NCBI RefSeq assembly: GCF_000012725.1
Contig: NC_007406.1
Location: 896,001 to 960,000, forward strand
Reading direction: 5' to 3'
DNA from: Nitrobacter winogradskyi Nb-255
GTDB taxonomy: Bacteria; Pseudomonadota; Alphaproteobacteria; Rhizobiales; Xanthobacteraceae
DNA: 64,000 nucleotides
Of this stretch, positions 16,285 to 26,283 are shown one piece after another. A program made the translations under genes and the position numbers. The notes beneath the pieces are model-generated. The model was not told where the DNA came from. It ran no database searches and worked only from the letters and a program-made list of their open reading frames with translations. Positions within the stretch are counted from its first letter, which is position 1; the number at the start of each line of letters is the position of its first letter.

Positions 16285-17487
16285 TCAGGCTGTCGCTACA
16301 TTCTGAACCAACCGCGGCTTAGCCCGTAGCATATCGCCGACCTGTTCAAGCCCGGCGCGAAGGGGATCGTCGAGCAGGTGGGCATAGCGCTGCGTGGTCT
16401 GAACTTGGGTGTGACCGAGGAGCTTGCCGATCATCGGCAGCGTCATGCCGCCCGAAACGAGCAGGGACGCGAAGGTGTGCCGCAGATCGTGGGTGCGGAC
16501 GGCGGGCAGTTCGGCCTTCGTCCGGACATCTTCCCAGAACCGCTTGATGTCCTGAAGCGGCTTGCCTTCGGCATCGCCCGGAAACACCCATTCGCAATCT
16601 TTGGGCACGCGCAGCCGTATCGTGCGCAGCAGCGCGGCGGCGGACGCGCTGATCGGCGCGCGGTGCAGGCGGCGCTGCTTCGTGGTGGCGGCGGGTTTGA
16701 TCCAGACGGCGGCGTCAAGATCGAATTGATCCCAACGCGCGCCCAGCACCTCGCCGCGTCGCGCGCCGGTCAGCAGGATCAGGCGCACTGCATCGGCGGC
16801 GCGGCGGTTCGGATGCGCATCGAGCGCGGCGGATAGCCGCCCGATTTCATCGGTTGAGAGATAGCGGTCCCGAGGCGCTTCGGCATTCCGAGCGAAACCG
16901 GCGGCGGGGTTGTCGGTGCGGATGCGCCAGCGGATCGCAAGGTTGAACATCTTGCGCAGGATTTCGCCGACACGGTTCGCCCGGACCGGCGTGGGCTTGC
17001 GGCCTCGCTTTCCCAGCGTGCCACCGGCGATCTGGCAGAGAAGCCTATCGACATCATCGGGCTGGATCTCCGCCGCCTTGCGTGGTCCCCAGGCGGGTTC
17101 GACCAGCTTGCGCAGCATCGACGCCTGATCGTCGCGGTTCCGCTTCGCAAGCTTGGAGGCGTGTTCTTCGAGATAACGGTCGATCAGTTGTCGCACGTTG
17201 GGCGACTCTCGGGCCTCGTCCCGTTCGGCCATCGGATCACGGCCCTGGTCGATCTCGCGCTTCAGCCGCTTTGCTTCTTCCCTGGCGGCGGTGACCGACC
17301 AATCTGGCCATGCGCCGATGGTGAGGCGGCGCTCCCGCGCTTCGATCCGGTAGGTCAGGATGAAGGCGCGCGTGCCGCCGCTGGTGATCCGGACACCGAA
17401 GCCGACGACCTCCTCGTCATAGACGATGATGTTTTTCTGCTTCGGCTGAAGCCCCTTCACGTTGCGTTCGGTGAGATGCGCCTTCAT
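16285..17487 (-). CDS. int: Tyrosine-type integrase, P4-like with arm-binding domain
   Basis: 400 aa. The N-terminal arm-binding domain (DUF4102 type) includes VVGFGVRITSGGTRAFIL. The core-binding domain is in the middle and the catalytic domain carries LTGARRGEVLGARW (first Arg), THDLRHTFASLLVS (His and second Arg) and GHTQVQTTQRYAH (final His and the Tyr nucleophile). All catalytic residues appear present, so it may be active. It sits at the right end of the phage island, as is usual for integrases next to an attachment site, but no duplicated attachment core is visible in this window. Confidence 0.93.
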   Translation of the reverse strand: MKAHLTERNVKGLQPKQKNIIVYDEEVVGFGVRITSGGTRAFILTYRIEARERRLTIGAWPDWSVTAAREEAKRLKREIDQGRDPMAERDEARESPNVRQLIDRYLEEHASKLAKRNRDDQASMLRKLVEPAWGPRKAAEIQPDDVDRLLCQIAGGTLGKRGRKPTPVRANRVGEILRKMFNLAIRWRIRTDNPAAGFARNAEAPRDRYLSTDEIGRLSAALDAHPNRRAADAVRLILLTGARRGEVLGARWDQFDLDAAVWIKPAATTKQRRLHRAPISASAAALLRTIRLRVPKDCEWVFPGDAEGKPLQDIKRFWEDVRTKAELPAVRTHDLRHTFASLLVSGGMTLPMIGKLLGHTQVQTTQRYAHLLDDPLRAGLEQVGDMLRAKPRLVQNVATA

Positions 17488-17572
17488 GCTTTCGACCCTT
17501 TCCGCGCCACTCAGCCGCGGTCATTTCCGGTCAGCAAGATGCTCTCGGCGGGTCTTACTAAGAATGGCGGGA

Positions 17573-17596
17573 AGGGGCGCAAACAGGGCGGAAAGC
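17573..17596. repeat. Tandem 12-bp repeats resembling the 12.26-kb array
   Basis: AGGGGCGCAAAC (17573-17584) is directly followed by AGGGCGGAAAGC (17585-17596). They share the GGGCGCAAAC and GGGCGGAAA cores with the array at 12257-12334. They lie upstream of the integrase start, which suggests arm-type sites or a shared regulator. Confidence 0.45.
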
Positions 17597-17691
17597 ACGG
17601 GGGCGGTGCGTGGGCGGGTTTCACCGCAACGTGCGCGCAGCATTGGGCTGGTCTCCGCGGCGGTGGGTGATGGCCCGCCGCGTTGCGGCGA

Positions 17692-18087
17692 CTATTCCGA
17701 GCGAGGGGAGCCGGATGACAGGAAACCTTCTCCCTTTCTGGCTCGGCCGATCGACACCTCGACGATGCGGTCAATGATCCGATCGGCCGTCTTCCATTTC
17801 AGGACCAGTTTGCCGGGGTCCATCCCATAGTCAGCGACGACATCCTTCAATTGCTCAAGATTCAGTTCCGCGAGGCGCGCCCGAAGTTCCAACTCGCCTC
17901 GGCGCGCAAGCTCGACAGGATCAAGGGCTGCCGGCGCCCGTCGATGTGACGCGCGAGATAAGACGGGCTTTTTCGGCTTCTCTTGCAAACCAAGCGCCTC
18001 TTCGATCCGGCGGGCGAACTCAGGATTGCGCTCCGCCTCGTCGACCACGGCGCGCACCAGTTCGTTCAGGGTTCTCTTCATATTCAT
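17692..18087 (-). CDS. Hypothetical protein co-transcribed with HTH-ParA
   Basis: 131 aa. The N-terminal 30 residues form a helix (TLNELVRAVVDEAERNPEFA), then a basic linker. The C-terminal part contains a possible DNA-binding repeat (LAELNLEQLKDVVADYGMDP, ADRIIDRIVEVSIGRARKG). It begins one base after the HTH-ParA stop, so the two are an operon. ParA systems usually have a DNA-binding partner; this may be it. Function is not established. Confidence 0.6.
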   Translation of the reverse strand: MNMKRTLNELVRAVVDEAERNPEFARRIEEALGLQEKPKKPVLSRASHRRAPAALDPVELARRGELELRARLAELNLEQLKDVVADYGMDPGKLVLKWKTADRIIDRIVEVSIGRARKGEGFLSSGSPRSE

Positions 18088-18088
18088 C

Positions 18089-19141
18089 TCAAACCCCCAG
18101 TTTGGTCAGAATCTCGGTTGCCAAATCGGAGAACCGATCATGCAGGCCCTGATAGCCCCACTTTTGTTTCAAGGTTGAGTAGCCCGAATGCTCTGCTGCG
18201 GCGGCAATCTGATTAGCCTGCGGAATGAGCGTGTCGAACACCGGCGGCCAATTCTTCGCATCGGCCGTATGGTTCAGTTTAAGCTGCTTCAGCATGTTGA
18301 CGTGCACGTTCGAATTCGCCTGGAATTTGGTCACGACAATGCCGAGCGGTTCGATATCTTCGGCTATCTCCTCCGAGAACTCGCGGACTCGCCGAACGAT
18401 CTGGGGAATGCCATAGGTCGAGAGAATATCCGGGATCGTCGGAATGATGAACCCGTGAGACATGCGAAGACCGTTCTGCGTAATCTTCCCCAAGTTAGGC
18501 GGGCAATCGATGATCACTACATCATAGTCTTCGATCAGATCCTTCGTCGCACGCCACAGAATGTCGAATGGCCGAATGGCGCCATATTTGCCAACAGGAG
18601 TGTTGATCAGCTCATCCTGAACGTCGATCAGGTCGAGGCTGGATGGCAAGAGATCGATGGTGGTTGCCGACGAAACGTCGGAAACGCGCTTCTGCAGCGT
18701 CTTCTTAAGATCGAATTTTTTGCTGTCGGGGTTGAGCGCATCCTTGAAGAGCTGAGCCAGCGTGAAGCCCTTGTCATTGAGCTCGCGCCACTTCTCCTCG
18801 CCGATCAGCATCGTGGTTGCATTCGTCTGCGGATCGAGATCGATCACGAGCACCTTCTTGCGCTTTTCCGCCGAAAGGGTTTCGGCGAGGGCAACCGTCG
18901 TAGTCGTCTTGCCGACGCCACCCTTCAGATTGATAGTCGAAAATACGTGAGCCATTGGGACCTTCCTTCTCCTTAGCCAGGCGCGGATGTGCGACCGGCG
19001 GAAAACAGGCCCTGAGGCAAGATCGACGATCGGCTTCGGAAAGTCGGACATGCGAGTGCGCCAGTTGGCGACCGCTTGCCGCGACGTCTTTGCCATTTCG
19101 GCGATCTCATTGATGCCGACCAGTTCGTCGTCCGGGATCAT
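18089..19141 (-). CDS. ParA-family ATPase with fused N-terminal helix-turn-helix
   Basis: 350 aa. Residues 1-60 are a DNA-binding domain (INEIAEMAKTSRQAVANWR). From about 63 the protein is ParA: NLKGGVGKTTTTVALAETLS (deviant Walker A), VLVIDLDPQTNAT, and VVIIDCPPNLGKITQNGL. Plasmid-type ParA proteins with such a domain autoregulate their own operon, and a long palindrome lies directly upstream of this start. It may stabilise the neighbouring integrative element. All ATPase residues appear intact. Confidence 0.9.
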   Translation of the reverse strand: MIPDDELVGINEIAEMAKTSRQAVANWRTRMSDFPKPIVDLASGPVFRRSHIRAWLRRRKVPMAHVFSTINLKGGVGKTTTTVALAETLSAEKRKKVLVIDLDPQTNATTMLIGEEKWRELNDKGFTLAQLFKDALNPDSKKFDLKKTLQKRVSDVSSATTIDLLPSSLDLIDVQDELINTPVGKYGAIRPFDILWRATKDLIEDYDVVIIDCPPNLGKITQNGLRMSHGFIIPTIPDILSTYGIPQIVRRVREFSEEIAEDIEPLGIVVTKFQANSNVHVNMLKQLKLNHTADAKNWPPVFDTLIPQANQIAAAAEHSGYSTLKQKWGYQGLHDRFSDLATEILTKLGV

Positions 19142-19150
19142 GTTTGGCCT

Positions 19151-19187
19151 GTGAACGATGTAAACAAAAACTGTTTACGCCGTTCAC
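19151..19187. promoter_or_regulatory. Palindromic operator upstream of HTH-parA
   Basis: The 37-base segment reads GTGAACG..GTAAACA, AAAAC centre, TGTTTAC..CGTTCAC, an almost complete inverted repeat. It begins 10 bases upstream of the parA start codon and overlaps where its promoter must lie. It is the natural target for the N-terminal HTH of this ParA. No gene is visible between it and the tRNA (19188-19543). Confidence 0.65.
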
Positions 19188-19543
19188 AGTCTGGCTGTCA
19201 AGCTCCGGTTTCACGGCGCCGCCGTTGCCCGGGAGTCGCGGGTGCCAGCTGCAATATTGGCGCTCTCCTCCAGCAGATCACTGACGCCATCGCTCAAACC
19301 CTGATCAGCGGAGCAGTCCGTTTCGTGTCCGCACTGTGTCCGTCGCCTTCCCGGTTTCGAACGACGGTTCACGCCTTGTTCCGCCGCCGAATGCGCGTTC
19401 TGCTGCGATTGCTCCGGCCCGGAGCATGTGCGGTTCGCATTCCTATCTCGCGCGCCGACAGGCAAAATCCCGAATGACATCAATCTGTTACAAAAGGGGT
19501 TGCGTTTGCGTTCTGCGGCGCATACAAGCCCGTCACACCTTGA

Positions 19544-20695
<1,152 letters not shown>

Positions 20696-20707
20696 GAGAC
20701 GGCCTCC

Positions 20708-20908
20708 CTATTTACGGAGGCGTTCGCGGGACGCGCGCTCCCATTCCGCGTCGACGAACTCCCGCGCGGCTTGACGCGCAAGCAGCCGCACAAGCGCGAC
20801 GAGGCGCGGGTCGGTCTTTGCGGGGTCGTAAGCCTCCGCGCGCTCCGATGGCACGAGAACCAACCGCACGCTTTCGGCTGTCGTCCTTCTCGGTCTTGCC
20901 AACGCCAT
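20708..20908 (-). CDS. Small protein accompanying the serine recombinase
   Basis: 66 aa, MALARPRRTTAESVRLVLVP at the start and an Arg-rich C-terminus (ARQAAREFVDAEWERASRER). It stops 12 bases before the recombinase start, so the two form an operon. Small basic proteins in this position next to serine recombinases in Rhizobiales may be directionality factors; I infer this only from position. Between 20909 and 21154 I see no gene. Confidence 0.55.
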   Translation of the reverse strand: MALARPRRTTAESVRLVLVPSERAEAYDPAKTDPRLVALVRLLARQAAREFVDAEWERASRERLRK

Positions 20909-21154
20909 CGCCTCGTCGCCGAGCGGCCCATTCCGCTCACGACGAACTGTGCCGCCAAGACCGACATTTGAGAATGCGCATTCCCGGTCACGTCAGCGGT
21001 CTCCCCCGTAGAGCGCTCGCCAACGACGCTTTGCTTCGCAGATGATCGTAGCTTCTGCGGCAGCAGCAGCGAACGCTGTCGTAAAAATACTTGTTTCTCG
21101 CGGTTTGTCATGCGGCAGATATCCACCGCCACCCAAGTCGAGAACGATTCTATT

Positions 21155-21670
21155 TTAGTCTGCGTCGAAGCCATTGCGCACCAGATCCTTGATCCGAACA
21201 ATCATGCTGCGTCGCGGATCATGTGGTAGCTGCTCGAAACCGAAGTTCTGATAAAAGCGACGCACATCGTCATCGAGCGGATGCGTCAGCACGCCGTAGC
21301 AGCCGATCTCCTTCGCCATGCCCACTGCGGTTTTCAGCGCGTAGAACATCAGAGACCGCCCAACCCCCATGCCCTGAAATCGCGTATCGACGGCAAGTTG
21401 GCCGAGCAGAAAAATCGGAATGTTCTCCGGCCGATTCCGTTGCGACGACTTTGGCAGATACTCACGCTCGATATGTCCCACGCTGAGCGTGACGTAGCCG
21501 GCGATCATTCCCGTTTCCGCGTCACGGATCACCGTGCTTCGCGACACGTCGATTTGCTGGTTACGCCAGGCGTGTCGACGAAACCACTGGTTCATCGACT
21601 CGCGCCCGCAATCAAATCCTGCGCAGTCGTCGGTCTCCTCAAGCTGCCGCGGTGGCGTCAGTCTTGCCAT
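21155..21670 (-). CDS. tacT: TacT-type GNAT toxin
   Basis: 171 aa from the ATG at 21670, overlapping the antitoxin stop by 13 bases. The acetyl-CoA loop is LAVDTRFQGMGVGRSLM (Q-G-x-G-x-G-R), and the C-terminal DDDVRRFYQNFGFEQLPHDP carries the conserved Tyr. Toxins of this class acetylate the amino group of aminoacyl-tRNAs to stop translation. The operon order antitoxin-toxin and the overlap are typical. All key residues appear present. Confidence 0.88.
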   Translation of the reverse strand: MARLTPPRQLEETDDCAGFDCGRESMNQWFRRHAWRNQQIDVSRSTVIRDAETGMIAGYVTLSVGHIEREYLPKSSQRNRPENIPIFLLGQLAVDTRFQGMGVGRSLMFYALKTAVGMAKEIGCYGVLTHPLDDDVRRFYQNFGFEQLPHDPRRSMIVRIKDLVRNGFDAD

Positions 21671-21924
21671 ACCGGGCGGCTCTTCGAGAGCTTCTTCAGC
21701 GCCGGAATTTCCTTGGCGGGACTGTTCACCCACGCCTCGAATTGTTTCCACTTCGCAGCGGGGATCGTCACGCGAGTCTGCTGAAGAAGGTCGATCTCGG
21801 CCGCTTCCACCGCCTTGCGGCGAATGAAGTCACTCAGATTGGTGCGGGATTGATCCGCCGCGGCCTCAAGCAGCTCGCGTTCCTTCTTGGACACCCGCAC
21901 GCTCACAGGAGCGAGATTGGGCAT
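21658..21924 (-). CDS. tacA: TacA-type DUF1778 antitoxin
   Basis: 88 aa from the ATG at 21924. The ribbon-helix-helix part is APVSVRVSKKERELLEAAAD followed by NLSDFIRRKAVEAAE, and the C-terminal tail (TIPAAKWKQFEAWVNSPAKE) is the toxin-binding segment typical of DUF1778. It is coupled to tacT and would repress the operon and neutralise the toxin. Confidence 0.88.
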   Translation of the reverse strand: MPNLAPVSVRVSKKERELLEAAADQSRTNLSDFIRRKAVEAAEIDLLQQTRVTIPAAKWKQFEAWVNSPAKEIPALKKLSKSRPVWQD

Positions 21925-22092
21925 GATGGCTCCTTTCATGCTCGTAGGACAATAGCATACAGCGCCCAAAAGGGCCAGCATTTTTTCGACGGCCAGGAGC
22001 CGCCGGCACTGTCCCCATCGACGCAGAAATTACGGAGAGCTTCGCTCGCTTTGTCGTGATCGGCTGCGGCTGACGCCTTGCCGATCGTAGCC

Positions 22093-22304
22093 GGGGAGAG
22101 ATGGTCTCGGCCATCTCTCCCCCGCGACTACCGCCTGCGACATGGCAGGGCCGCGCACGCGCAAGGCGGCGCATCTTTGTCATTCTACCGATCCTTCCAA
22201 TCTACCTCGCTTGTCGCGCAGCCCGGCCACGCTCGCCGATAGCCGCCCCCCTCTCTGCCGAGCGCTCACGCGCCCCCGGGAGGCATGGCGGGGGCCATGC
22301 CTCC
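22093..22304. repeat. Two strong hairpins of the same design
   Basis: The first has 12-bp arms GGGGAGAGATGG/CCATCTCTCCCC around a 6-base loop (22093-22122). The second has 10-bp arms GGAGGCATGG/CCATGCCTCC around CGGGGG (22279-22304). Both carry ATGG-N6-CCAT at the apex. They lie between tacA and an IS remnant in a stretch (21925-22414) where I see no convincing gene; they may be terminators or structured leader RNAs. Confidence 0.4.
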
Positions 22305-22414
22305 GGCATGAACAGAGAAAGGATCGGAACAATGGCTAGGACATCGAAGAGGGCGAAGGCCGTCCCGGTTGCGACGGTCGTGGAAGCGGCGGACGTGGAC
22401 GTTCGCAGCGTAGG

Positions 22415-23255
22415 AGACCGTCGCAAAATGGAAGAAGCGGACCTCGGTGGCCGACCTTCCGACGGGACCGAAAGATCCGCGCTCGACGGTGCTCTCATCC
22501 GAGGAGGAGGCGATCATCGTCGCCTTCCGCAAGCATACCCTGTTGCCGCTCGATGATTGCCTCTACGCGCTTCAGCCAACGATCCCGCACCTGTCGCGGT
22601 CTTCATTGCATCGCTGCCTGCACCGTCACGGCATCAGCCGGCTCCCGGAGGTCGAAGGCGACAAGCCGATCAGGAAGACGTTCAGGAGCTACCCGATCGG
22701 CTACTTCCACATCGACATCGCCGAGGTGCAGACGGCTGAGGGCAAGCTGCGCCTGTTCGTGGCCATCGACCGCACTTCGAAGTTCGCCTACGCCGAGCTC
22801 CACCAAGAGGCGGGCAAGATGGTCGCGGCTCAGTTCCTGCGCAACCTCATCGTGGCAGTTCCCTATGCCATCCACACGGTGCTGACGGACAACGGCATCC
22901 AGTTCACCAACCACGCCCGTCACAAATATGCGTTCCACCACATCTTCGATCGCGTCTGCGACGAGAACGGCATCGAGCACAGGCTCACCAGGATCAACCA
23001 TCCCTGGACCAACGGACAGGTGGAACGGATGAACCGCACCATCAAGGACGCCACCGTCAAGCGCTTCCACTACGACAATCATGACCAACTGCGCCGGCAC
23101 CTTCAGGACTTCATCAAGGCATACAACTTCGGCCGAAGGCTGAAGACGCTCAAAGCGCCTCACACCCTACGAGTTCATCTGCAAACGATGGACTTCAGAG
23201 CCCGATCGATTCATCATCGATCCAATCCATCAAATGCCGGGACTGAACACCATGC
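22415..23255 (+). pseudogene. IS481-family transposase, 5'-truncated and frameshifted
   Basis: The readable part starts at about VAKWKKRTSVADLPTGPKDP, with a stop just upstream replacing the normal first 40 residues. The DDE domain is intact: FHIDIAEVQ (first Asp), TVLTDNGIQFTNH (second Asp), WTNGQVERMNRTIKDAT (Glu). Near 23157 an extra base shifts the frame; the true C-terminus YEFICKRWTSEPDRFIID continues in the next frame and the gene ends close to 23255, abutting another IS fragment. It cannot produce a normal transposase. Confidence 0.85.
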
Positions 23256-23618
23256 CGCCTTTGGAGCGGCCGATGGCCTGGCTCTGAGTCCCCCTTTTGC
23301 GCCCTGACCGTGCCGATGGACCTTCACGATCGTCGCATCGACCATGGCATATTCCATGTCCGGCTCGTCCGAGCAGGCCTCGAAAAGCCGCACGAAGACA
23401 TCGGCTGCGCGCCAATCGCGGAAACGCCGGAAGGCCGTGCTCCAGTTGCCGAAATGAGCCGGAAGGTCGCGCCAGGGGCTACCCGTTCGTGCAATCCAAA
23501 GCACCGCCTCCACAAACCGGCGATTGTCGCTGCCGCTCCGGCCGGGGTCGCTGCGCTTCCCCAGACAGTGCGGCTCCATCCTCGCCCATTGGGCGTCCGT
23601 CAAAACGTAGCGATCCAT
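23256..23618 (-). pseudogene. IS5-family (IS427-type) transposase fragment
   Basis: The N-terminus is MDRYVLTDAQWARMEPHCLG, with LWIARTGSPWRDLPAHFGNW, and the first catalytic Asp is in YAMVDATIVKVHRHGQG. The reading shifts at AAAAGGGGG into TQSQAIGRSKGGM, a normal programmed -1 shift in this group. The rest of the gene is missing where it meets the IS481 end near 23255. The outer IS end probably lies near 23650. Confidence 0.8.
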
Positions 23619-23665
23619 CCAAAGCGTGAATCACATCTCACGCTCCTTGTGAATCCCCACGGGCC

Positions 23666-23758
23666 TTAGTTGGCGGTGCGGCGGCGCGACCAGATGAGCG
23701 CCATGTCCTCGCCGTCGCTCTCGACGGGGCTCGCATCGAGCCGACCGGAGCGGGGAAA
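23666..23758 (-). pseudogene. C-terminal remnant of a DUF736 protein
   Basis: On the minus strand 30 residues ending VESDGEDMALIWSRRRTAN precede a stop at 23666-23668. They match the last residues of the intact DUF736 gene at 24293-24607 ([18 protein letters not shown]) in position and motif. The upstream part is gone. I see no other gene in 23760-24292. Confidence 0.65.
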
Positions 23759-24292
23759 CTCGGACCGCCCAGCTTGCAAGGGAAAGGCAGCCATTGCCCT
23801 TCTCACATTGGACGCCTTCTCCCACGCTGCACCGAACGCGGCGAATCATCACGGCGAACAGACGGGCGGAAATCAGAACCGTTCTCATTCTTGCCTGTTC
23901 ACGGCCGGCAAGGAACTCCACCGACACTGAGGATGACATTGAGCGTGCGGGGCTTGCCCGCGCAGGAGCCAGCGAAGCCGTTGTCGGTGCGATGGGAGAA
24001 AGCGCGGATCGATGGCAGCCATGACGCGATTTCCAGTCCCTCCGCTGACCAAACCACGCCCACTGCGAACTCGATGGTTCAGGTCTGACCGAAGACCGGC
24101 GACGAAGAAGTCGCCTCGATCTTGAACCTGCAACACGCCGCCTGCGGCTTTTTTCCGCCGCCGGCCAGGGCCGGCTTTGCATCGCCAAACAAAAAAGTCC
24201 TCGCCGGATGTTGCAGGCCGATCGTCCCCGGTCCGTCGACCTTCATCGAGATCGCGATGGTCGCGGTCCGATCAGCAGGGGGAAATCGCATC

Positions 24293-24607
24293 ATGGCTAC
24301 CATCGGCACTTTCTCCCGCACCGAATCTGGCTTTTCTGGCTCGGTCAAGACCCTCACGCTCAACGTCAAGTCGGTGAAGTTCGTCCCCGTCGAAAGCGAC
24401 AACGACAAGGGTCCCAACTTCCGCGTGCTCGCCGGCGCCACCGAGTTCGGTGCGGCATGGAAGAAGACCGCTCGCGAGACGCAGCGCGACTATCACTCGG
24501 TCAAGCTCGACGACCCTTCGTTCCCGGCTCCGATCTACGCGAGTCTGGTCGAGACCGACACCGAGGGCGAGTTCGCTCTGATCTGGTCCCGCCGCGCGGC
24601 CGACTGA
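24293..24607 (+). CDS. DUF736 family protein
   Basis: 104 aa from the ATG at 24293 (CAGGGGGAAATCGC upstream). The start [20 protein letters not shown] and the C-terminal [13 protein letters not shown]...FALIWSRR are diagnostic of DUF736. These small proteins are nearly always carried by integrative conjugative elements of Proteobacteria. Their role is not established. It is followed 13 bases later by a strong hairpin. Confidence 0.92.
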   Translation: MATIGTFSRTESGFSGSVKTLTLNVKSVKFVPVESDNDKGPNFRVLAGATEFGAAWKKTARETQRDYHSVKLDDPSFPAPIYASLVETDTEGEFALIWSRRAAD

Positions 24608-24620
24608 CATCGGCCCCTGC

Positions 24621-24644
24621 GAAGCCCCGCGCAAGCGGGGCTTC
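24621..24644 (+). terminator. Hairpin terminator after DUF736
   Basis: Perfect 10-bp stem GAAGCCCCGC/GCGGGGCTTC with a GCAA tetraloop. No long T-run follows, but the strength and position 13 bases after the DUF736 stop suggest a terminator or an RNA-stabilising hairpin. Confidence 0.65.
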
Positions 24645-24711
24645 GTCATGCTCATGTCCGCCGCCGTCAGAAAAAGAATAGAGAATAAGGTGAGCCGGAT
24701 TTGTATTTCCG

Positions 24712-24753
24712 AGGCTTCTATTGCTGGAATAGAGGCTTCTATTGCTGGAATAG
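24712..24753 (+). repeat. Perfect 21-bp tandem duplication
   Basis: AGGCTTCTATTGCTGGAATAG occurs twice head-to-tail at 24712-24732 and 24733-24753. It lies directly 5' of the surviving part of a DUF932 gene, probably a scar of the deletion that removed the gene's 5' half. Confidence 0.8.
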
Positions 24754-24769
24754 CGAAGTGGGATCGAAG

Positions 24770-25204
24770 ATGCTTGGCATCGCATCTTTCTATCTGCGCG
24801 CGGTGTGCATGAACCGCAATCTTTGGGGTTGCGAGAACTTCGAGGAAATCACCATCCGGCACAGCAAGTTTGCCGCGCAGCGTTTCGCCCATGAGGCCGC
24901 GCCCGCGTTGACGAGCTTCGCCCATTCCTCGCCCGCGCCATTCGTCGCTGGCATCAAGGCGGCGCGGGAGCGCATCGTTGCCCGCATCGACGACGACCGC
25001 GAAACCTTCCTGCGCAAGCGCGGGTTCAGCAAGGCTGAAACGGCTAAGATCATTGAGACCGTCTTACAGGAGGAAGGCCGTCCGCCCGAAAGCATCTTCG
25101 ATTTCGTGCAGGGCATGACGGCGCACGCTCGCACCAAGACGCATCAGGATACGCGGCTTGAACTGGAAGGAAAGGCAAAGACCTTGTTGGAGAAGGCCGC
25201 ATAA
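24770..25204 (+). pseudogene. DUF932 protein, C-terminal part
   Basis: Translation from 24770 gives LRAVCMNRNLWGCENFEEIT, then HEAAPALTSFAHSSPAPFVA and a helical tail ending LEGKAKTLLEKAA. This is the C-terminal part of DUF932 (phage/plasmid TIGR03299-like) proteins, which are about 400 aa and commonly lie near DUF736 in integrative elements. The N-terminal 230 or so residues are missing. A duplicated 21-bp segment marks the breakpoint. Confidence 0.75.
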
Positions 25205-25285
25205 ACAGAGAAGGCCGCGCCGTCATGATCGACGGCGCGGCCCCACAGGGTCCGTCCACGTTCGGATTTCCAAGAAGACAGATTA

Positions 25286-26124
25286 GGTCACGAACCCATA
25301 AACGGGATTCCGTTTGGACGGGATGCGTGATTCAATCTCCAGAGGTGGGAGGATTGAATGGCACGTTTTGATCTGACGGATTTTGAATGGTCTGTGATCC
25401 AGCCGCTGTTGCCGAACAAGTCGCGCGGCGTTGCACGGGTGGATGATCGGCGGGTGCTGAACGGGATTTTCTGGCGGCTGCGCACCGGTGCGCCGTGGGC
25501 GGACATTCCAGCGCGCTACGGCCCGCACACCACTTGCGTGAACCGCTTCAACCGGTGGCGCAAGGCAGGCGTGTGGGATCGCATTCTGTCGGCTGTTTCA
25601 AAGGCTTACGATGGCGACATCCAAATGATCGATTCGTCGTCGATCCGCGTGCATCAACATGCGGCCAACGGTCAAAAAAACAGACGCGATCCCGTTGCAT
25701 GGGTCGCTCGCGCGGCGGGCTGACCACCAAAATCCACGCGCTGGTGGATGCCTGCGGCCTGCCGATCGTCCTCAAGATCACCGAAGGCCAGGCCCATGAC
25801 GGGCGTAGCGCGCAGGACATGATCGACACCGTCGAACGCGGCGACGTGCTGCTGGCCGACCGGGCCTACGACTCCAACGCCCTGCGTCAAACGCTGGCCG
25901 CGCGCGGCGCGAGAGCCAATGTGAAGCCGATGCCAAATCGCGTTGCGGCCTTGCAATTCAACAGACGGCTCTATCGCAAGCGCAATCTGGTCGAACGCTT
26001 CTTCAACAAAATCAAGCACTATCGCGCCGTCGCCACCAGATATGACAAACGTGACGACAACTTCCTCACCTCCATCAAGCTCGCCTCAATCCGCATCTGG
26101 TTGCGATTTAATGAGTCGATGACC
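25286..26124 (+). mobile_element. IS5-family insertion sequence, 839 bp
   Basis: Terminal inverted repeats GGTCACGAACCCAT (left) and GGTCATCGACTCAT (right, reversed) are flanked by TA at 25284-25285 and 26125-26126, the target duplication expected for IS427-type elements. The transposase is encoded by overlapping frames within. The element lies between the DUF932 remnant and the XRE gene of the ICE. No gene is seen in 26128-26283. Confidence 0.8.
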
Positions 26125-26127
26125 TAG
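25358..26127 (+). CDS. IS5-family transposase made by frameshift (orfAB)
   Basis: OrfA (25358-25723) begins MARFDLTDFEWSVIQPLLPN and carries MIDSSSIRVHQHAANGQK with the first catalytic Asp. At an A7 run (25674-25680) the frame shifts and orfB continues MGRSRGGLTTKIHALVDA, LLADRAYDSNAL (second Asp) and KRNLVERFFNKIKHYRAVAT (Glu). The frameshift on A7 is normal for this group, so the transposase may be functional. The stop lies in the target duplication. Confidence 0.85.
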
Positions 26128-26283
26128 TGATTTTCCGCTGATCCGTAAACCGGGATCGGCGGCCGTACCTGAATGGCACGGCAGCCGCTCGCCGGGCTGC
26201 GCCCGGCTCGCGATCCACCCACAAACTTTTCAATTATCCGATCGGAAATGTCGCGCTGACGCGCGAGCTTGAGGCCATGATCG

